A stretch of 64,000 nt of DNA, from positions 1 through 64,000 of the forward strand of contig CAJQUW010002154.1 in NCBI GenBank assembly GCA_907163375.1. Reading direction: 5' to 3'. How positions within the stretch are numbered: the first letter of the stretch is position 1; each line of letters starts with the position of its first letter. The stretch is from Prostheceraeus crozeri (Eukaryota > Platyhelminthes > Polycladida > Euryleptidae). A program made the translations under genes and the position numbers. The notes under the pieces were generated by a model. It saw only the letters and a program-made list of their open reading frames with translations. It searched no databases and was not told where the DNA came from. Positions 1 through 8,914 of the stretch are shown here, piece by piece.

Positions 1-600
1 ATGACTTAGTCTTTCTTTGTGATATCGTGCAGGATGTAAATGTGCTATAACACTCCACAGAAAACAATAGTTGTCGTCGTTTTGTATGTTAATTATTTGT
101 GGTGAACTGAAAGGTAGGGGTATGTAACTACCTCCAGTATTATTTTTATATTCATTAATTACTAATTTCTTGGATACTATTCTAACAAGCTTCCAACCAG
201 ATTCACGCAACTGAGCTTCAGTTATAGCATCTTTTAATTTATTTATCATTGTTTCAAATATGGGTTGTATATTATTTACATTATGAATTTCTTGTGTTTT
301 ACTGAAATGGCTTGTACTATTTCTTCAATATTTCCATCAGGTCCAGTCTTTGTGTAACATACTTCTACATTCATATAACATCTGTTTGAAAGATTTTCTA
401 AAATCCAATGATAGTAATAAAAGTTAGGATAGGAATATCTTAAATAGGTTTTCATCGCGGATTTCGACGAGATTCATCATTTACTGTCGAATGTCACTTT
501 GTTCGGGATCATTCATATAATACGTTACATCTACTTCAGGTTCATCTCTATGACACTAAACTACGTTTTTTATATGTCTGCAACGTGAATAATTCATTTC
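1..600 (-). pseudogene. PolB N-terminal region (fossil, partial)
   Basis: Read on the minus strand, 1-230 encodes a stretch with IQNDDNYCFLWSVIAHLHP followed by R-x2-KERLSH. This is the conserved segment found near the N-terminus of the type-B DNA polymerases of Polintons, adintoviruses and related elements. Upstream of it lies a piece related to 2690-2790 (YMNVEV-x-YTK-x-GPDG). The same type of segment occurs in the unrelated PolB element near 31.2 kb (VDCQSQCFKYAVLSILHC). The rest of the polymerase would lie left of the window. It looks broken. Confidence 0.7.
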
Positions 601-813
601 AAATACTCTTGTTTTAACGTCTTATATCAGTGGGTTAATGTGTTTATTGGACTAAAGAAATATTTGAAGTTTGCAAAATAAATCAAAGTTATCCGATTAC
701 TTATGAAAATAAAGATTTAGATAATGAGGATATCAGAGGTCGTTTTTATCAAAATGAATTACAGAAAACAGAGCTTTAACCTTTAGGTGGCGCTTTAGCT
801 AGCTTCGCTTGAG

Positions 814-1239
814 TTATAGATTGTTTAACTCTAACATAATATCTAGAAATGGTACTCCTTTTTGTAATTTGTACAAAACGTATAAACATAATTGTCCACA
901 ATAGGTAGTGCCTGGTGTTTGAATTTGAAACGTATTGTATGTTCCCGTTCCAAGTAATTCTTTTACTTCATTTGTAGGGGGCAAACCGTATGAATCAAAA
1001 TAATAGTTCTGCTGATGATTTTTAACGCCTGCTGACCAATGTACACCTTTTTCATTTGACGTATGAAGATTTGTTATGAAATTTACAGTTATTGATGGCC
1101 TATTTTTTAGGAATTGTAATTCGTTTCTCATTAGAACATGAAAATTCTTTATTCCTAATCGATTAGCGATTTTCTTTAGGTCGAAATTCGTTGTCGTTTG
1201 TGTTCCATATAATTTCAAAAACTCATTTATGTTGCTCAT
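814..1239 (-). CDS. Adenain-like cysteine protease (virion maturation protease)
   Basis: This 141-residue open frame has the core of the adenovirus-type (C5) maturation protease: GVHWSA with a candidate catalytic His67, YYFDSYG with an acidic partner Asp82, an upstream Gln (Q106 or Q108) and the nucleophile motif TYCGQLCLY with Cys114. Proteases of this family process capsid precursor proteins in adenoviruses, Polintons, adintoviruses and virophages. The gene lies tail-to-tail with the plus-strand integrase piece, as in the right copy. The ORF is open throughout. A second, altered copy lies at about 10.35-10.85 kb. Family assignment is secure; whether it is expressed is unknown. Confidence 0.85.
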   Translation of the reverse strand: MSNINEFLKLYGTQTTTNFDLKKIANRLGIKNFHVLMRNELQFLKNRPSITVNFITNLHTSNEKGVHWSAGVKNHQQNYYFDSYGLPPTNEVKELLGTGTYNTFQIQTPGTTYCGQLCLYVLYKLQKGVPFLDIMLELNNL

Positions 1240-1260
1240 TTTATAATAAAAAAAATTTCT

Positions 1261-1340
1261 TAAGGGACCCCTAGAAGTCAGAAGGGAGGGGGTATTGATT
1301 TAAAACTGTTCTCTAATGATGTCTTTCCTTACTACTTATT
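1261..1340. repeat. Element-specific repeat after the protease gene, also at 10,867-11,085
   Basis: The sequence around GGGACCCCTAGAAGTCAGA and GGGTATTGATTTAAAAC, ending in a run of CTCTAATGATGTC and CCTTACTACTTA, occurs once here and about three times at 10,867-11,085. It lies just upstream of the protease start on the minus strand in both element copies, so it may hold that gene's promoter. That role is inferred from position only. Confidence 0.65.
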
Positions 1341-2205
1341 CGATTTTGAAATGATTATATTATAATTATTCTAATCTATATTGTTTTACATATTTCCATT
1401 TTCTTCATGAACTTCATTTGTAAAATATGTTTCATCGTTAAAATGATTGTTTAAAATTGCCATAACAACTATCCCGCATGTCGCCGTCTATAAGTTCTAA
1501 ATTTAGAAGAAGAATTTTGTTGTCATTTGCTTTTATTGTCAAGGCACTCTTATGTGCTTAATCTATTCATGTCTTCACAATGGGAAGTACTTTACTACCC
1601 GTATGTGTTTGGAAAACGCTAAATGAATTTTGCAAATCGATTTCTAAAACTGAATTTGAAAATAGACTTTGCAAATGGATTTTGAAAATAGATTTTGAAA
1701 ACAGATTCTGAAAATAATTTACGTAGGGGTAAATTGAAATGTCAAAACTTTACGCACGCGTAAGTTGAAATGTCAAAAGTTTACCGATGGGTAAATTGAA
1801 ATGACAAATGATTGCGCTGTTCAACATAATTTTAGGGAAAAGCTGCTAGATGTTTCTCTCTCTTCAATATCTGTCTCTCTCTTCAATTATCAGCCAGTGT
1901 ACGGGTTCATTGAATAATTTTGAGTTTGTGAGTTACAATGATCTTCTACTTCACACAATTAGTACTTTAAATAATGTTGAGCATACAATAACGAAGAATG
2001 ACTAAGTAATAATTGCGTCTTCTTAATTTATCATAGTGCTCTAATCTTAATAATAATTGAGAACCATTTCACCTGTTTTTAATTGAGATAACGAAGGATA
2101 TATTCTTGAGGTTCCTTCCATTTCTGAAGTTCCTTCCACTTTTGTTTCTTCCATTTTTAAAGAAATATTTTTAGTCACATGATATATTTTAAAAACCTGA
2201 AAAAT
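1341..2205. other. No gene seen; AT-rich spacer between element copies
   Basis: No convincing reading frame. At 1620-1800 there are short direct repeats (variants of GATTTTGAAAAT and of GTAAATTGAAATGTCAAAA). A CTCTCTCTTCAAT pair lies at about 1857-1886. Nothing here resembles the 222-residue gene found in the matching position of the right copy. Confidence 0.5.
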
Positions 2206-2660
2206 GGATTTAAAAGACGTTTTTAAAAATACTAATTTTCGGTGTCCTAGAACGGTCATGATTTTGGCGGGGGTGAAAATTGTAATTCTCAAATTTTGAG
2301 ATTCTTAACTTTTCTGATTTTTTCGGTGTCCTGGAACGGTCATGATTTTGGCGGGGGTGAAAATCGAACCGAAGGTTCTAGGGCTTCGCCCGATTGTAAT
2401 TCTCAAATTTTGAGATTTTGAAAAATTTGAAAATTGGGTATTTTTAAAAACGCCCAAATTTATGAATTTAGGTCTTCATAACCTGAAAAAGGGTTCAAAT
2501 TCATGAATTTATGTTGTTTTTAAAAATACCATTTTTTGAAAAATGGTACTTTTTGAATAGACTAAATTCATGAATTTAGGTCTTAAAAACCTGAAAAAGG
2601 GACTAAATTCATAAATTTATGTCGTTTTTAAAAGTACTAATTTTTTTGATTTTATGGTGT
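2206..2660. repeat. 'GGAACGGTCATGATTT' repeat block, first occurrence
   Basis: Contains three copies of GGTGTCC(T/A)(G/A)GAACGGTC, two of them continuing as ATGATTTTGGCGGGGGTGA, plus AAATTTTGAGATTTTGAA and AAATTGGGTATTTTTAAAA motifs and AACCTGAAAAAGGG repeats. The same block in the same orientation lies at about 13,070-13,410. The two blocks bracket the right element copy like direct terminal repeats or the junction of a concatemer. Confidence 0.75.
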
Positions 2661-2689
2661 CCTGGAACGGTCTTTTATCCATTACTTAT

Positions 2690-3190
2690 TTCTTCAGGAA
2701 TTCCATCAGGTCCATTTTTTGTATAAAGTACTTCTACATTCATATAACATTTGAAAGATTTCTTAAATATATTATAAAAGTTGGTTAGAATATCAGAAAA
2801 AGTTTTATCGGTTTCATTATGTTCAAAAGACTGATTAAATAAATATTTTATATTTGCTAAGGCTTCATCGGTTCGTTCAGCTTCATCAAATTCATCTATT
2901 TCGTTAAATTCATCAGTATCGCTAAATAAATATCTTCCATCTGGTACATGTTCATCTTAACTATTAAAAAATTTTTTATATTCCGAATGTGAATAATCAT
3001 AAAATATTTTTTTAACTTTTATATCAGTAGGTAATGTTTCTATATAGTTTTTATAACTATTTAATTTTAATATATTTCCTTCATCAACTCGTTCTACCTT
3101 TTGTAAATGCATTTTACTTTGTAGATGAGATTGATAACTTCTTTTTGTTTGCAATTTTTTTTCACATAAGACACAATAAAACTTATCCAT
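2690..3190 (-). pseudogene. PolB start with C2H2 zinc finger (fossil, incomplete)
   Basis: The minus strand begins with a C2H2 finger (CVLCEKKLQTKRSYQSHLQSKMH), followed by an acidic stretch and the segment CYMNVEVLYTKNGPDGIPEE, which matches the left copy near 310-400. Polymerase genes of both self-synthesising elements in this window begin with zinc fingers (compare 30.4-30.6 kb). The catalytic part of the polymerase is not present next to it. Broken. Confidence 0.6.
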
Positions 3191-3239
3191 TTTTTTTATT
3201 TTTTTATTTTTTTTAGAGAAAGTTTGAGAAATTTTTTTT

Positions 3240-3360
3240 TTAAAAAAAAAATTTATGTTTTAATTTTTAGAGAAAAAAATTCTAAAATATATATATAATG
3301 GAAAAATTCTAATATATCTGTAAAATCGGGCGAAGCCCTACAACCTTCGGTTCGATTATG
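3240..3360. other. AT-rich intergenic with GC-rich double hairpin
   Basis: At about 3328-3356 GGGC-GAA-GCCC and AACC-TTC-GGTT hairpins sit side by side in otherwise AT-only DNA. The same pair, in reverse orientation, lies at about 2366-2397. See the GC-cluster finding. Confidence 0.6.
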
Positions 3361-3370
3361 ATAAATTTGT

Positions 3371-4912
3371 TTAATTATTAAGTATTTCACTTACACCATT
3401 TATTAATGGTTTTATATCATTATATGTTTTTTTTGCTTCATCAAATGTAGATTTGGCATCAGAAAATGTAGATTTAACATCAGATATTATTGGTGTTGCT
3501 TTTCTTAAACCGTTTCTAACATCATTTATTGCAATTTTTAAATAGTTTAATGTTTCATTATCTTGTAATCTGTTAGGTATTGGTATACCAAATTTTGCAT
3601 TTAAATAATGATCAAAATAAAAATAAAATGTATCAGGAATAATTTTTAGTGGTACTTTTGCTTCAGACTCTAAAAAGATAATTATTTGTTCTATAACTTG
3701 ATTTGATAAATGTTTTGTATTTGCATATATTCTAATATCAAAATCTTGAGAGTTATTATAGATTTCATGTTCAGTATCTACTAATATATTTAAATCTTTA
3801 TCATATACTTGCATATGTTCACTTATGGTGTCAACACGTATTATTCCATATTTATGTTGTGTATAATATGATAAAGGCATATTCATTTTATAATTTTTAT
3901 TAATATCATTAAAGAATGCTGCATTATTTTGTGTAGTTGTAAAAAATGTTTGAATGTTTTCTCTAATCTTATTATCTACATCACAAGCTTTATGAGCTAA
4001 TACAACTATTTGAATATTTTGATGTCTTCCTTTTGTAAATATTTCTGACATATTTTTTTGTTTTGATAAACTTGCAACATCATCTAAAATTAATAAAGAT
4101 TTATTTTCAGGTGTACCAGCAAAATTTTCCATATCTTGTAACTCATCTAATTGTTTATCATTATAGACGTTTGTAAAAGTTGGCCATTCAGAAGTATGCA
4201 TACAAAAAATATGTACTTTTGTTTCGTCCTTATAATATTGGTTTATATATTTTTTAATAAACGTAGTCTTACCACTTCCAGTTTTACCGTAAACAATGAA
4301 ATGTAAATTTTCTTGATACATTTTACCTTGTTTAATATTTTTATTATTAGTTTTATCCTTAATCTTATCCTCATTAGTTTTCCATCCTTTAAAAGTTTTT
4401 ATTTCTTGTTTATAAAAATTTATCCTCTTTTGTTCCTCTGTTAGAAAGTAACCCCATTGATTTCCAATACATATAACAAGATGATAAATAAAAAATATTA
4501 AAATACATGCTAACAATATTTTTATACAATGAAATTTTAAAAAATTCCAAAGACGTGTAAGATCTGATTGTGGTATTTTTTTATTAAGAGATGAATTAGG
4601 GGGTAGTGTCTCTAAATATCTTTTATTATATGTATTTTTATCTATATTATTATATATATTTTTATCTATATTATTATTATATCTAGTATTATATATAGGA
4701 TTATCTACAATATTATTAATATCTTTTAGATTCGGATCTTGAGGGGTTAGTGTATCTTGAAACTCAGTGTTATTCATATAATTATTTATTATTTCGTTTA
4801 TTGCATTAAGAGATTTATGACGACTTAGATTACTTTTATTACTTTTATTACTTTTATCACTTTTAATTATAACCGGTGAATATAAATCTTCCAAATTTTC
4901 GCTTTTATTCAT
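3371..4912 (-). CDS. Membrane-anchored FtsK/HerA-type genome-packaging ATPase
   Basis: The 513-residue open frame has Walker A GKTGSGKTT (about 209-217), Walker B LLILDD (about 273-278) and, after it, the GRHQNIQIVVLAHK stretch expected before the sensor region of A32-like/FtsK-HerA packaging ATPases. These enzymes pump viral DNA into the capsid. A long Asn/Lys-rich low-complexity N-terminus precedes one strong membrane-spanning segment (about 129-149, ILLACILIFFIYHLVICIG), an unusual addition that could anchor the enzyme to a membrane. The C-terminus has repeated DVKSTFSDAKSTFDEAKKTY-type heptads. It is read leftwards, tandem with the zinc-binding gene. The ORF looks whole. Confidence 0.85.
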   Translation of the reverse strand: MNKSENLEDLYSPVIIKSDKSNKSNKSNLSRHKSLNAINEIINNYMNNTEFQDTLTPQDPNLKDINNIVDNPIYNTRYNNNIDKNIYNNIDKNTYNKRYLETLPPNSSLNKKIPQSDLTRLWNFLKFHCIKILLACILIFFIYHLVICIGNQWGYFLTEEQKRINFYKQEIKTFKGWKTNEDKIKDKTNNKNIKQGKMYQENLHFIVYGKTGSGKTTFIKKYINQYYKDETKVHIFCMHTSEWPTFTNVYNDKQLDELQDMENFAGTPENKSLLILDDVASLSKQKNMSEIFTKGRHQNIQIVVLAHKACDVDNKIRENIQTFFTTTQNNAAFFNDINKNYKMNMPLSYYTQHKYGIIRVDTISEHMQVYDKDLNILVDTEHEIYNNSQDFDIRIYANTKHLSNQVIEQIIIFLESEAKVPLKIIPDTFYFYFDHYLNAKFGIPIPNRLQDNETLNYLKIAINDVRNGLRKATPIISDVKSTFSDAKSTFDEAKKTYNDIKPLINGVSEILNN

Positions 4913-5295
4913 TTATTATTTTTTAAATAAAAAATTTAGGAGTTATTATTTGTTGATTCCGGACTAGCATTCTTACACTCTAATGAGTGTTTTTAACCTC
5001 TGTAGAACCTCCGGAATGTGTCGGAATTTTTGTTCCTATACTCAAAAGAAGTATTTTTATACCTCTCCTCTCTTCCAGAATGCATAAGAATATTTTAATA
5101 AAATAATATTTTATTCTTTATAAAAAAATAATATTTTACTATATATAAGATTATTTTAGTAGAAATACAACTATTTTAATATATATAAGATTATTTTAGT
5201 AGAAATACAACTATTTTAGTAGAAATACAACTATTTTAGTAGAAATACAACTATTTAAATATATAAGACTATTTTAATAATAAAAGTAATTTTAT
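4913..5295. repeat. AT-rich spacer with 20-bp minisatellite
   Basis: At about 5157-5265 the unit AGTAGAAATACAACTATTTT is repeated about four times and mixes with AATATATATAAGATTATTTT. The repeats separate the ATPase and zinc-protein genes, both transcribed leftwards, so they could contain the ATPase promoter. No gene is seen. Confidence 0.7.
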
Positions 5296-5736
5296 CTAAT
5301 ATAAATTATTATTGTTTTGATATAAATTATTATTTTGATATAAATTATTATTATGTTGATTATTATGTTGATTAAGTTTTGGACATAGTGTTACATGTCG
5401 CTGAAAATTTTTCTTTAATATAATTTTTTGACAACCTCTACATTTTACTTTTTCCTTTAAACAATCCTTACACTTATATTTACTATCATAAAACTCTGTC
5501 TTAGGTTTAGTATTTTGACAACTTGTACATTGTCTTGTAGAACTTATACAAGAATTATAATGATTAGTAATTCCTTGAATTGTAAAATATTTAAACAAAT
5601 CATTAAACGAAAAATTATCAAAACTTGATAAAAAGGATAGAGAGCTAGAAGCAGATATAGCAAAACTTTTTAAAAAGATTTCAGAACAATCAAAAATTTT
5701 AATATTACTTTCTTTAAATTTAAAATCTGCAGTCAT
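5296..5736 (-). CDS. Small zinc-binding protein of the virus-like element
   Basis: 146 residues. The middle carries CTSCQ...KCKDC followed by KVKCRGCQ-x-IILKKNFQRHVTLC: two CxxC pairs that could form one zinc ribbon and a C2HC finger. The N-terminus is Ser/Phe-rich and the C-terminus is made of NNQHNNNLYQNN repeats. I do not recognise the family beyond the zinc-binding pattern. It starts 22 bp from the divergent coiled-coil gene, so the two probably share a bidirectional promoter. A nucleic-acid-binding or regulatory role is only a guess. Confidence 0.65.
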   Translation of the reverse strand: MTADFKFKESNIKIFDCSEIFLKSFAISASSSLSFLSSFDNFSFNDLFKYFTIQGITNHYNSCISSTRQCTSCQNTKPKTEFYDSKYKCKDCLKEKVKCRGCQKIILKKNFQRHVTLCPKLNQHNNQHNNNLYQNNNLYQNNNNLY

Positions 5737-5758
5737 TAAAAATAAACATCAGATAAAA
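5737..5758. promoter_or_regulatory. 22-bp divergent intergenic region
   Basis: The start codons of the minus-strand zinc-binding gene (5736) and the plus-strand coiled-coil gene (5759) are separated by only 22 AT-rich bases. Any promoter must overlap the coding sequences or be extremely compact, as in some DNA viruses. Confidence 0.45.
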
Positions 5759-6229
5759 ATGTTAAAAGAACAATTAGAAGATGAAATAGAAAAACTACCT
5801 GAAAGAATTAAAAAAAATTTAAAGCAGTTACAAACTACATTCCAAAAAAGTGTTGATGAATTAAGTTCTAAAATTACTCAACAAATGAAAAAGATGAATA
5901 GAATAATAAATGAAGTAAACTCACTTAATGAAAAAGTTAATAAAATGAAAAATCTGAAAATCAATTTAGAAAATGAATTAAAGAAAAATTTACAAGAAAA
6001 CTCTAAAGAAAATAAAGAACAGTTAGATTCTGTTAAAAGACAATTAGATGTTCTTAAAATTAAGTTAAATGCACTTAAAACGGCGTTGAAGATGAATCAG
6101 GAGAAAATGCAAGTTAATAGAAAAGAAATTAAAGTACATCACACGATGCTTGACGCAATAGATAAAGTGCAACAGTCAATTAATAAAGTTATCTCGAAGT
6201 TGTTGTCCATTCACAAACGTAAATCTTGA
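5759..6229 (+). CDS. Coiled-coil protein of the virus-like element
   Basis: 156 residues, almost entirely predicted coiled coil: long Lys/Glu/Asn-rich heptads with Leu, Ile and Met at the core positions (for example VNKMKNLKINLENELKKNL and QLDVLKIKLNALKTALKMN). No catalytic motif is seen. It is the first gene of the plus-strand block that continues with the capsid genes, so a structural or fibre-like virion role is plausible, but I know of no specific family match. It is followed by a GC-rich hairpin pair. Confidence 0.7.
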   Translation: MLKEQLEDEIEKLPERIKKNLKQLQTTFQKSVDELSSKITQQMKKMNRIINEVNSLNEKVNKMKNLKINLENELKKNLQENSKENKEQLDSVKRQLDVLKIKLNALKTALKMNQEKMQVNRKEIKVHHTMLDAIDKVQQSINKVISKLLSIHKRKS

Positions 6230-6230
6230 T

Positions 6231-6290
6231 CGACGAAGTCTTGGGTTTCTAACCTATCGGAGCGAAGCTCCTCGAGGCTTTAGCCGAACG
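6231..6290. other. GC-rich hairpin island downstream of the coiled-coil gene
   Basis: CGACGAAGTCTTGGG, GAGC-GAA-GCTC and GGC-TTTA-GCC follow one another. The first is the reverse complement of CCCAAGACTTCGTCG at about 8205-8219, so the small-virion-protein and capsid genes are bracketed by an inverted pair of such islands. It could act as an RNA 3'-end or processing structure; that is inference. Confidence 0.55.
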
Positions 6291-6328
6291 TAGATATTTT
6301 TCCCAAAAGTCAAATTTAATCCTAAAAA

Positions 6329-6764
6329 ATGCCTATAATTTATAAACACACTCTTAAACAATTTGCTTCAAATCAAAAAATTGCTCATGAACCACGTATG
6401 AATCCGGTTTACCATTATGATAATAGAGAAACCGTTCAAAAAGAAGGGGATGGCATCTTTTCTGGTATTGGAAGTATCGTTAACTTAATTAAAAATAATA
6501 AAGATTTGATTACATCTGCTGCAAAAGGAGCAGCTGCTATAGGTAGTACAGCTAGTGCAATATCAAATGCTGTTAAATCACAAAACGAATTAAAACAACT
6601 AGAAGCTATTCGTAAACTCAAGAATGATTCTGAAGAACTAAAAAAATAAAAAAAACTTTCAGATGAAACAAAGAACAAAATTGCTAACATAGCTGTAGAG
6701 GGTGATAGTAAACATAATGAAAAAACAATTGAAGAAATAAGAGGTAATGGTCTAGCAAAATTCT
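6329..6764 (+). pseudogene. Small virion core-like protein (fossil, nearly whole)
   Basis: The N-terminal half has a basic start, then GDGIFSGIGSIVNLIKN and an Ala/Ser/Gly-rich amphipathic stretch (AAKGAAAIGSTASAISNAV) followed by charged coiled coil; the region ends in a GNGLAKF tail. Glycine-rich amphipathic helices of this kind occur in minor capsid and membrane-active proteins of small DNA viruses and adintoviruses. It sits directly upstream of the major capsid gene. The gene region shows one break. Assignment to a minor virion protein rests on composition and position. Confidence 0.5.
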
Positions 6765-6835
6765 AAAATTATATTTTAGTAAAAATTTTTTTCTATCTGT
6801 GAGAAAAACAAAAAGTCAAATTATTTTTTATAAAA

Positions 6836-8170
6836 ATGTCTTCGCTTATCGAAAATAAATTTAGATTAGACGATCCTCCGTTCGTCAGTTATAATCAAAA
6901 AAAGAATGACTATATAAGAATTGCTATGAATCCCGGATCTTCCAGTAGAGTAAACACTGGAGGTGATTTAATTTTTGAAGTTGATAATCAGCAGAGCTAT
7001 TTATATTTACCTGATTCATTTTTACACTGTGAATATTCTTTATATAGTGATGCTAATTTTACAACACCATTACCAGATACCGATAATATTACACTAGAAA
7101 ATAATTTTTTTCCAAGATTATTTACACAAATGCGTTTAGATGTTGCAACTCAAAATATAGAAACAATAAGTGATTCCCCAGGTGTAATTGATACAATGCT
7201 TAGATTTGTAATAATTGGTGAAAATAATAAAAAGTATAAAGTCGAAGGTTGGTTTCCTGATACTAATGATGGTATAATTATTGATGATTTAACTCACGCC
7301 GGAACAGATGCCGCAGGAATTGCGAAAGATGTAGAAAATATTGCAAAACATTTAAATAAAACAAACAATACTGCATATAAAGAAAGACGTGAATTTAACA
7401 AGAAAAGTAAGCAAACAGTAAATTGGTCATTGTCTCCATTATTCGGTTATTTAGATTATGTCAAAATATCATATCAATTAAAATTTAAATTAATAATTCA
7501 TCGTACAGCAAATAATGAATTAATCTTTTTTGGTAAGACTGGAAAAAAAGCATATTTAAAAATTGATAGACTTGAATGGTGGATTAAACATATTACTCCT
7601 AGTTTAGAGATTGAAACAGCTATTGCAAAAAGATTAAATACTAACAAACCAATTCCAGTTAATTTTCTAAAGCGTACTGCTAGTTCAGTAACTTTTTCAG
7701 AGCAAAGATTTAACTGGCATTTTACTAGAACTGCGAATACTCCAAGATATTTATTACTAACATTTCAAAGAAATAATTCTCCAAGTTTTGATAAGAACAA
7801 TAATATTTTTCATATTAATACAATTCGAAGTTTACAAGTTTCATTAAATCAAACTCGATATCCAATTGATCCATTAAGATTCGATGATACCAATAATCAA
7901 TTTATGGAAGGATATGATTCTTATAGAAATCTTTGTATAGAATTTGGAGTTGAACCACAATTAACTCCTGGAGATTGGAGACATTTATATCCTGTTTTCT
8001 GTTTCGATTTAAGTGCACAATCAGAAGATATTATTAAAAATGGTTGTGATGTAACAATTAATATTGAAAAAAAAGATTCCACAACTTCATTGATGGCTTA
8101 TGGTTTATTGCTAGAAGATACAAAATATTCTATTGAAGTTCTTAATGCGAAGATGGTTAGGATAGGTTAG
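6836..8170 (+). CDS. Putative major capsid protein (double jelly-roll type)
   Basis: 444 residues, open throughout. No membrane segment. The sequence is rich in beta-strand patterns and aromatic residues, with features I associate with Polinton/adintovirus capsid proteins: a tail of NPGSSSRVNTGGDLIFEVDNQQSYLYLPDSFL near the N-terminus, a central WSLSPLFGYLDYVKISYQLKFKLIIHR, and near the C-terminus YRNLCIEFGVEPQLTPGDW and a final SLMAYGLLLEDTKYSIEVLNAKM strand pair. Length is shorter than many Polinton capsid proteins, matching the smaller adintovirus-like group. Genes for ATPase, protease and core protein around it support the call. Structure prediction would settle the fold. Confidence 0.7.
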   Translation: MSSLIENKFRLDDPPFVSYNQKKNDYIRIAMNPGSSSRVNTGGDLIFEVDNQQSYLYLPDSFLHCEYSLYSDANFTTPLPDTDNITLENNFFPRLFTQMRLDVATQNIETISDSPGVIDTMLRFVIIGENNKKYKVEGWFPDTNDGIIIDDLTHAGTDAAGIAKDVENIAKHLNKTNNTAYKERREFNKKSKQTVNWSLSPLFGYLDYVKISYQLKFKLIIHRTANNELIFFGKTGKKAYLKIDRLEWWIKHITPSLEIETAIAKRLNTNKPIPVNFLKRTASSVTFSEQRFNWHFTRTANTPRYLLLTFQRNNSPSFDKNNNIFHINTIRSLQVSLNQTRYPIDPLRFDDTNNQFMEGYDSYRNLCIEFGVEPQLTPGDWRHLYPVFCFDLSAQSEDIIKNGCDVTINIEKKDSTTSLMAYGLLLEDTKYSIEVLNAKMVRIG

Positions 8171-8381
8171 TAACCTGAGGACCTTTGGTCCGATAGGCTA
8201 AAGCCCAAGACTTCGTCGTTTAATTAATTTAATTTTTTTGATAACTTAAAATTTTGATAACTAGAATAGATTAAAATGTTTTTAGTAACTTAAAATTTTT
8301 TCATAACTAGAATAGATTAAAAATTCTTAACTTAAAATTCTTAACTTAAAATTTTCGTAACTTAAAATTTTTTTATTAAAA
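8171..8381. promoter_or_regulatory. Hairpin island and AACTTAAAATTTT repeats between capsid and core genes
   Basis: Just after the capsid stop come GGACC-TTT-GGTCC and GGC-TAAA-GCC hairpins, then about seven AACTTAAAATT(C/T)T units and two CATAACTAGAATAGATTAAA-type units up to the start of the next gene. The first part probably marks the transcript end and the second the next gene's upstream region. Confidence 0.45.
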
Positions 8382-8867
8382 ATGTCGCAAGCGAAAAGTA
8401 ATATTAATAATAAAACTGTTGAATTAAAATTACGTAATATTGTTGACAAAAATACCCCTAAAACTATTACGATTAATAAAAAAAAGTATTACATAAGTAA
8501 ACCAATGATAGAGAATATTCAATTACAAGAAGAAAAGAATGGCGGGATTCTCCCATTAATTCCACTAATAATAGGAGGCATAGCAGCTGCAGGAAGTATT
8601 GCAGGTGGGACAGCTGGTATTGTCCAAGCAGTAAATAAAAATAAATCAGAGAAGGCAGCATTAGAAGAACAAAAACGTCATAACAGAGAGTTAGAGAAAG
8701 TTGCTAGGGGTGAAGGAGTAGTAGATAATTTTATTAGTAAATTAAAATTAGTTGATGAAGGAAAACGAGTTCTTAAAAATATTCTCCACAATGTTGATGA
8801 TTTAATTGAAATTAAAGAAACTAAAGATGGTTCTGGAATATATCTAAGTCCTAGTATGATTCGGTAA
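8382..8867 (+). CDS. Membrane-active virion core protein
   Basis: 161 residues. A basic N-terminus is followed by GGILPLIPLIIGGIAAAGSI and more Gly/Ala (about 54-81), the hallmark hydrophobic segment of adenovirus pX/pVI-like and adintovirus core proteins, then a coiled-coil-like middle and a GSGIYLSP C-terminal motif typical of minor capsid proteins in these viruses. It lies between the capsid and PLA2-integrase genes on the same strand. The role in endosome escape or core packing is inferred from the family pattern. Confidence 0.7.
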   Translation: MSQAKSNINNKTVELKLRNIVDKNTPKTITINKKKYYISKPMIENIQLQEEKNGGILPLIPLIIGGIAAAGSIAGGTAGIVQAVNKNKSEKAALEEQKRHNRELEKVARGEGVVDNFISKLKLVDEGKRVLKNILHNVDDLIEIKETKDGSGIYLSPSMIR

Positions 8868-8914
8868 AACAATTTTTTTTTGTTTTATCTTTTAAATTTT
8901 TTTTATCTTTTAAA

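Larger units (their letters stand above)
1..1340. mobile_element. Polinton/adintovirus-like element, left copy (remnant)
   Basis: This is a fossil virus-like element running off the left edge of the window. Parts seen are a PolB N-terminal stretch on the minus strand, a short integrase-tail piece on the plus strand (about 641-776) and an adenain-type protease gene on the minus strand. The segment 641-1340 is repeated in the same orientation at about 10,190-10,960 with only a handful of differences, so the two copies are closely related and young. The virion gene block of the right copy is absent here, so this copy is broken and incomplete. Confidence 0.75.
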
